Below, in pieces: positions 59,988 to 64,000 of a stretch of DNA of 64,000 bases. Position 1 is the stretch's first letter. Every line of letters starts with the position of its first letter. The DNA lies in the NCBI GenBank assembly GCA_951800685.1, contig CATOJY010000003.1, positions 80,563-144,562 of the forward strand, in the 5' to 3' direction. The notes beneath the pieces were generated by a model. That model was not told the origin of the DNA and ran no database searches. It worked only from the letters and a program-made list of their open reading frames with translations. Both the position numbers and the translations under genes were made by a program. Source of the stretch: an uncultured Lachnospiraceae bacterium. GTDB taxonomy: Bacteria; Bacillota; Clostridia; Lachnospirales; Lachnospiraceae.

Positions 59988-60836
59988 CTAACGTCCCTGG
60001 TCGTTGGGATAGCCTTGGTTTCCCTGATCGTTCTGGTAATTGTAGTAGTTCTGGTAATTCTCATCTGCCTGGCAGCTCTGATAATCATAGGCATTCTGAC
60101 CATTCTGATAATTCAGTCCAGCTTGCCCATTCTGATAGTTCTGTCCTCGATTCCCAAATGTGATTTCCTTAAGCGCGACATAAAGCTCCGCATTAGTCAT
60201 ATAGATATACGGCATCACATAAAAGATCGCCAGAATGCCACAAGTAAATATTGACAGGAAATTCCAGCCAAAAAATGACAAGTCAAGCACAAAGGCCTTC
60301 CATTTATTGCCATCCATCATCTGTTTGCTGGCGGCAAACGCTTCCCTATAATCAATACCCGGATTCTCCGCCAGAATATAGGGAATCATACGGTATTCAT
60401 ATCCCTTGATAATGCCCGGAATCACAAACAAAAGTGACCACAGATAGGTAAATAATCCTTTTAGAAACATCGTCTTGACCACATTGCCATACGCATTGGA
60501 AAACGCAAATCCAAGCTCATCTAATTTCGCCTTCTGGTAATGACTCACTACAAAAAAACGCTGTGCCCCAATTAACAGTGGATTATACAAAAAAACAGAC
60601 ATCGCCGTTGCAATAACCATGATAATCAAAAATGTCGTAAAAAACGCAACCAGAAAAGTCATCATTTCTGAGGAAGACATATGACTGCTACCCAGATTTC
60701 GCGTATAAGACACGTTGAATCCGCTACCACCACCGCCGCTAAGCAATGTCAAGATAAAGGTGACCAGCACCATCTTCCAATAATTAAATTTAAAAAATTT
60801 CTTCGCGTTCTCTTTTAATTCCGCCCTTGTCCACAT
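59988..60836 (-). CDS. DUF975 family membrane protein with Gln/Asn/Tyr-rich tail
   Basis: 282 residues. The N-terminus (MWTRAELKENAKKFFKFNYW) is typical of DUF975 proteins, followed by about five membrane segments up to residue about 215 and a conserved GYEYRMIPYILAENPG stretch between them. The last 50 residues are a low-complexity tail rich in Asn, Gln, Tyr and Gly, with repeats of the type NYQNGQ and YNYQNDQGNQGY. This tail is unusual for the family and could be a disordered or sticky domain. It stands alone between its own promoter and a double terminator. Function of DUF975 is unknown. Confidence 0.85.
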   Translation of the reverse strand: MWTRAELKENAKKFFKFNYWKMVLVTFILTLLSGGGGSGFNVSYTRNLGSSHMSSSEMMTFLVAFFTTFLIIMVIATAMSVFLYNPLLIGAQRFFVVSHYQKAKLDELGFAFSNAYGNVVKTMFLKGLFTYLWSLLFVIPGIIKGYEYRMIPYILAENPGIDYREAFAASKQMMDGNKWKAFVLDLSFFGWNFLSIFTCGILAIFYVMPYIYMTNAELYVALKEITFGNRGQNYQNGQAGLNYQNGQNAYDYQSCQADENYQNYYNYQNDQGNQGYPNDQGR

Positions 60837-60886
60837 AGAAAAACTCTCCTCTCACCTGAATCAGTTGTCTGTACAACACCATCTCT

Positions 60887-60915
60887 ACTTTAATATATTA
60901 CGAGCCATATTGCAA
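60887..60915 (-). promoter_or_regulatory. Promoter of the DUF975 gene
   Basis: TTGCAA (60915–60910), a 17-base spacer and TAAAGT (60892–60887) on the minus strand. Confidence 0.5.
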
Positions 60916-60963
60916 GCTGAATCAGTTAGAAACTTCTATGCCAGAATTTCTATGTCAAAAAAA

Positions 60964-62730
60964 TCAAGGTAGGATATATTCCTGCTGCAATCCTTCATAT
61001 AGTTTCTGAAACGCTTCCGTTCCCTTTTCCATATGATATCCATGCATCTCCATAGAATCTTCTTCCCTCACCTGCACTGCGCTGACTGCAATCTGGGCAC
61101 AGTGTGCTGCAATTCGTTCATATCCTGTCACAATATCTGACAGAAGAAACCCAAGCTCGATCGTGCACTTGCCTTTCCGCAGCCGTTTCACATGCCTTTT
61201 ACGTATCTGCACCCCCAACGTATCAATGACTACCCGCAGCGCTTCCGTCTCGTAAATAAAATCCCCATTTTCTTCCTGGAAGATCCGCTTTGATCGCTCC
61301 ACCATCCTCATCACAGCCCCAGATAAGATGGACAGCTCTTCTTGCGCTTTCGCTGAAAAGCTCTGTTCCTTATCTGCCATTCTACTGCAGGCAATTGCAA
61401 TACCTGCGGCATGATCTGAAATCCGCTCAAAATCTCCGATACAATGCAAATACAAAGTAAGTGTCCTGCTGTCTCTCTCTGAAAGATCTTTTCCAGTCAG
61501 TTTCAGCAAATAAGTGCCAATCACATCCTCATAACGGTCCACATCCTTTTCCATCTGCTGTACACTCTCCACAGCTTCCCTTGTATATCCCTCAAGCAGC
61601 CCCGTCGCCTTCCTGCAGGATTCCTGTACCGTATCCCCCATATGGCTGATTACCTTTCTGCACTGCTCCATAGCGAGCGCCGGATTGTTGATAAAACGAC
61701 TGTCAAGCGCCTTCACATCCTCATCAATATACCGTATTTCCGCACTCTCACCAGACTCTTCCCTTATTGTCAGATATGCAAGCTTCTCCAGCAGATCGGA
61801 AAAAGGCAGCAACAGGCAAGTAGCAAAAATATTAAAAATTGTGTGTACCACTGCAATCCCATAAGGCCTCGCTGCATCCTGCATAAAACCAAACTCTACA
61901 GCAGCATTTAACAAATAAAAAACAGCCATGAAAACAACGGTTCCGATCAGATTAAAATACAGATGAACAATAGCCGCCCTCTTTGCATTTCTTGAAGTTC
62001 CCACAGAGGATAAAAGCGCCGTCACACAGGTACCAATATTCTGTCCAAGAATGATTGGTACTGCTGTACTGTAAGAAACTGCACCTGTGGCACATAACGC
62101 CTGTAAGATACCAACTGACGCCGAAGAACTCTGTATGACCGCAGTCAGAATAATCCCTGCAATCATCCCTGGAACCGGACTGGAAAACAATAACAGAAGA
62201 TTTGTGAATTCCGGCACATCTGCTAACGGTTTGACCGCTGCAGACATCGTATCCATCCCAATCATCAATACCGCAAAACCAATTAGGATTGTGGCTGCAT
62301 TCTTATGCTTTTCTTTTCCTGAAAAAAGCAGCAAAATAACCCCAATCATAGCAAAGATCTGGGAAAAGGCGGACGGTTTCAATAACTGCATCAGAAAACT
62401 GCCGCTCTCGATCCCTGTCAGGCTGAGGATCCAGGAAGTGATCGTAGTCCCTACATTGGCCCCCATGATAATGCCAATCGCCTGGGACAATTTCATCATA
62501 CCTGAATTGACGAACCCTACAACCATGACTGTAGTCGCCGAGGAAGACTGGATTATAGCCGTCACACCTGCTCCCAGAAGCACGGCACGCCATTTGCTGT
62601 AGGTCATCTTCTCCAATATCTTTTCCATTCTTCCGCCGCTCGCCCTGGATAACCCTTCTCCCAGTAAATGCATACCATACAAAAACAGAGCCAATCCACC
62701 AATCATCGTCAGTAAGTCAAAAAAATCCAT
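60964..62730 (-). CDS. Na/phosphate cotransporter with PhoU-like tail
   Basis: 588 residues. The first 310 hold the two inverted Na/Pi-cotransporter repeats with the Ser-rich QSSSATTVMVVGFVNSG and QSSSASVGILQAL motifs, in a ten-segment membrane part. The cytoplasmic C-terminal half (about 345–588) is helical and PhoU-like: EQCRKVISHMGDTVQ, IGDFERISDHAAGIA, and a similar stretch DIVTGYERIAAHCAQIA. It imports phosphate using the Na+ gradient. ATG 62730 follows GGGAGG; an in-frame earlier start at 62745 is rejected. Three Pho-box-like repeats lie 157 bases upstream, so control by phosphate starvation is likely. Confidence 0.92.
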   Translation of the reverse strand: MDFFDLLTMIGGLALFLYGMHLLGEGLSRASGGRMEKILEKMTYSKWRAVLLGAGVTAIIQSSSATTVMVVGFVNSGMMKLSQAIGIIMGANVGTTITSWILSLTGIESGSFLMQLLKPSAFSQIFAMIGVILLLFSGKEKHKNAATILIGFAVLMIGMDTMSAAVKPLADVPEFTNLLLLFSSPVPGMIAGIILTAVIQSSSASVGILQALCATGAVSYSTAVPIILGQNIGTCVTALLSSVGTSRNAKRAAIVHLYFNLIGTVVFMAVFYLLNAAVEFGFMQDAARPYGIAVVHTIFNIFATCLLLPFSDLLEKLAYLTIREESGESAEIRYIDEDVKALDSRFINNPALAMEQCRKVISHMGDTVQESCRKATGLLEGYTREAVESVQQMEKDVDRYEDVIGTYLLKLTGKDLSERDSRTLTLYLHCIGDFERISDHAAGIAIACSRMADKEQSFSAKAQEELSILSGAVMRMVERSKRIFQEENGDFIYETEALRVVIDTLGVQIRKRHVKRLRKGKCTIELGFLLSDIVTGYERIAAHCAQIAVSAVQVREEDSMEMHGYHMEKGTEAFQKLYEGLQQEYILP

Positions 62731-62886
62731 AATAACCTCCCTCATTCCGGGATTTCTCTCCCAGCACTTCGTTGCTCGCCATGCGTACTGCTTACCTGTG
62801 TTTTTGTACAGGCGCCGTATCCCACAGGATCCATGTTACTATAATTTGAAGTTATCATGAATTTATCCGTATCACTATCATGTATT

Positions 62887-62914
62887 TGTAAAGGGTATGT
62901 AAAATCTATGTAAA
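62887..62914 (-). promoter_or_regulatory. Pho-box-like array of three TTTACA repeats
   Basis: On the minus strand TTTACA occurs at 62914–62909, 62903–62898 and 62892–62887, an exact 11-bp period with 5-base spacers. This matches the TT(A/T)ACA direct repeats bound by PhoP/PhoB in Firmicutes. The array lies between the pstA stop and the Na/Pi cotransporter gene; TGATAG about 17 bases after the middle repeat and GATAAA are -10 candidates. Confidence 0.7.
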
Positions 62915-62943
62915 ACAGGAATCGTCTACCGTGCCATCCATCG

Positions 62944-63825
62944 CTATTTCATCCTGCTGGCTATAAGCTTTGTCAGCAAATGGAAGAACAAAACAAGACA
63001 CAGCAACACTGACGCAATCCCAAATGCCACATCATACTCTGCTCTTGACATACTCAGATAAAGCTGTATGGCAAGTGTACCGCCAGACTCTCTTATTTTA
63101 TGCAATATCCCTCTGCCGAAACCTGGCAGCAGATATCCACTTCCTGACGTGAACAGCAGCGCTGCTGATTCTCCTATAATACGTCCCACCGCCAGAAGCA
63201 CCCCTGTCACAATGCCTGGCATGGCCTCTGGAAGCAGTATCGTACGTATCATATACCACTTACCGGCGCCCATGCCGATCGCTCCGCTTCGATAACTATC
63301 CGGCACAGCACGCAGTGCCTCCTGGGTATTCCTTGTAATAAGCGGCAGTATCATTAGCGAAAGGGTCAGGGAACCCGTCAGAATCGAATAACCAAACCCC
63401 AACGTTGTTCCAAAAAACACCATTCCAAACAATCCAAACACGATAGATGGTATGCCCGCTAACGTCTCTGTCGCAAATTCGATCACTTGGACCCATCTGC
63501 TTCTCCCAGCATATTCATTCAGCCATATTGCAGAGCCGATCCCGACTGGTACCGTAATCATAAGCGTCATCACCACAAGATAACATGTATTCACAAGGTT
63601 CCCTGCAATACCCACCGTTCCCTGCATTACACTGGACACTGTAGTCAGGAAAGACCGGCTGATGCCCGGAAATCCTCTTACAAATACATATAGAAGAATA
63701 CCTGTCAACAGGATGACTGAAAAAAAAGAAGATAAGTAAATGCATCCCAGCAGAAATCCATCCTTTATTTTTCTATCGATTTTCAAATTTCCTCCCATGC
63801 TGTCCGAATCTTTTCTCCTTATCAT
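62944..63825 (-). CDS. pstA: Phosphate ABC transporter permease PstA
   Basis: 293 residues, six membrane segments in the binding-protein-dependent permease fold. The EAA loop that meets the ATPase is TQEALRAVPDSYRSGAIGMGAGKWY. The N-terminal SFFSVILLTGILLYVFVRG and the PVGIGSAIWLNEYA stretch match PstA rather than PstC. It forms the channel with PstC. Neither pstC, pstB nor pstS is adjacent in the window: upstream is a stretch without coding capacity for PstC, and downstream is the Na/Pi cotransporter. The start at 63825 follows GAGGAAGC; a second ATG lies at 63798. Confidence 0.88.
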   Translation of the reverse strand: MIRRKDSDSMGGNLKIDRKIKDGFLLGCIYLSSFFSVILLTGILLYVFVRGFPGISRSFLTTVSSVMQGTVGIAGNLVNTCYLVVMTLMITVPVGIGSAIWLNEYAGRSRWVQVIEFATETLAGIPSIVFGLFGMVFFGTTLGFGYSILTGSLTLSLMILPLITRNTQEALRAVPDSYRSGAIGMGAGKWYMIRTILLPEAMPGIVTGVLLAVGRIIGESAALLFTSGSGYLLPGFGRGILHKIRESGGTLAIQLYLSMSRAEYDVAFGIASVLLCLVLFFHLLTKLIASRMK

Positions 63826-64000
63826 GCTTCCTCAATACGCGTCGTCTTTTGCTCCTTTCCATCCAACCAATCGTAGGCGTTTGTGAAACGCCAGAACCCG
63901 CATAAATACGAGATTCTTTTTGTCACAAAATAAAACAACTCCTCACTGGTTTGTGGTAAAATTGAGATGTCGAGTAACAATCAACCATCACCAGAAAGGA
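63826..64000 (+). promoter_or_regulatory. Right edge: hairpin and outward-reading promoter
   Basis: GGCGTTT-GTG-AAACGCC (63876–63892) forms a perfect 7-bp hairpin. TGGTAAAAT (63954–63962) is an extended -10 on the plus strand. An ATG at 63967 opens a frame to the window end (MSSNNQPSPER), and AGAAAGGA at 63993–64000 could be the ribosome site of a gene just beyond. No pstC coding sequence is seen on the minus strand. This could be the border of an insertion element, but its family cannot be shown from here. Confidence 0.45.

Overview
The window looks like core chromosome of a low-to-mid GC, anaerobic Firmicute of the class Clostridia, most likely a Lachnospiraceae species. This rests on an era–yqzL–recO–glyS neighbourhood, the one-chain glycyl-tRNA synthetase, a T-box ahead of pheS, a small DUF6472-type Cys protein, a high-cysteine mini-protein, a 2-hydroxyacyl-CoA dehydratase activase-like giant protein, Gram-positive RBSs (GGAGG) throughout and sigma-A-type promoters. 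No rRNA, tRNA, CRISPR array, phage or complete insertion sequence is visible.

Layout. 1–3.1 kb: the start of a secreted protein, a class B sortase with an unusual cytoplasmic N-terminus, a high-cysteine mini-protein and two small unknown proteins. 3.2–10.8 kb: leuS, an EF-G paralogue, then tyrA–aroA on the plus strand (tyrosine/chorismate synthesis). 10.9–21.7 kb, mostly minus strand: queA–PilZ–VanZ-like; an M18 aminopeptidase; pheS–pheT behind a Phe T-box; a YihY membrane protein; a SpoIID/LytB protein; and a free-standing structured RNA resembling 6S RNA with its own promoter and terminator. 22.2–26.1 kb: two convergent, overlapping polytopic membrane proteins. 26–37 kb: one long minus-strand series alaS, glyS, lipoprotein, recO, yqzL, era, DUF4349 lipoprotein, M16C metallopeptidase.

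37–45 kb: a small operon with a rhomboid-like zinc-ribbon membrane protein and a sigma-70-like protein lacking region 4; divergently, a 1415-residue double-ASKHA activase; then small unknowns and metA. 45.5–53 kb: ligA, a pseudouridine synthase, an MBOAT–SGNH pair (probable surface-polymer O-acylation) and an RsmF-type methyltransferase. 53–64 kb: an ArsR-type regulator with a large C-terminal domain, a small alarmone synthetase, a FliD-like protein, an AgrC/AgrA-like two-component system behind a coiled-coil protein, DUF975, a Na/phosphate cotransporter and pstA.

The most interesting signals are regulatory. Four TGCATC hexamers on an exact 11-bp period lie upstream of the MBOAT promoter, which suggests an OmpR/PhoB-family site. 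Three TTTACA hexamers on an exact 11-bp period lie upstream of the Na/Pi cotransporter and look like a Pho box. A near-consensus flagellar sigma-D/sigma-28 promoter lies ahead of the coiled-coil/AgrA/AgrC operon, next to a FliD-like gene. The right edge carries a promoter reading outward where pstC would be expected, so pstA seems separated from its usual partners.
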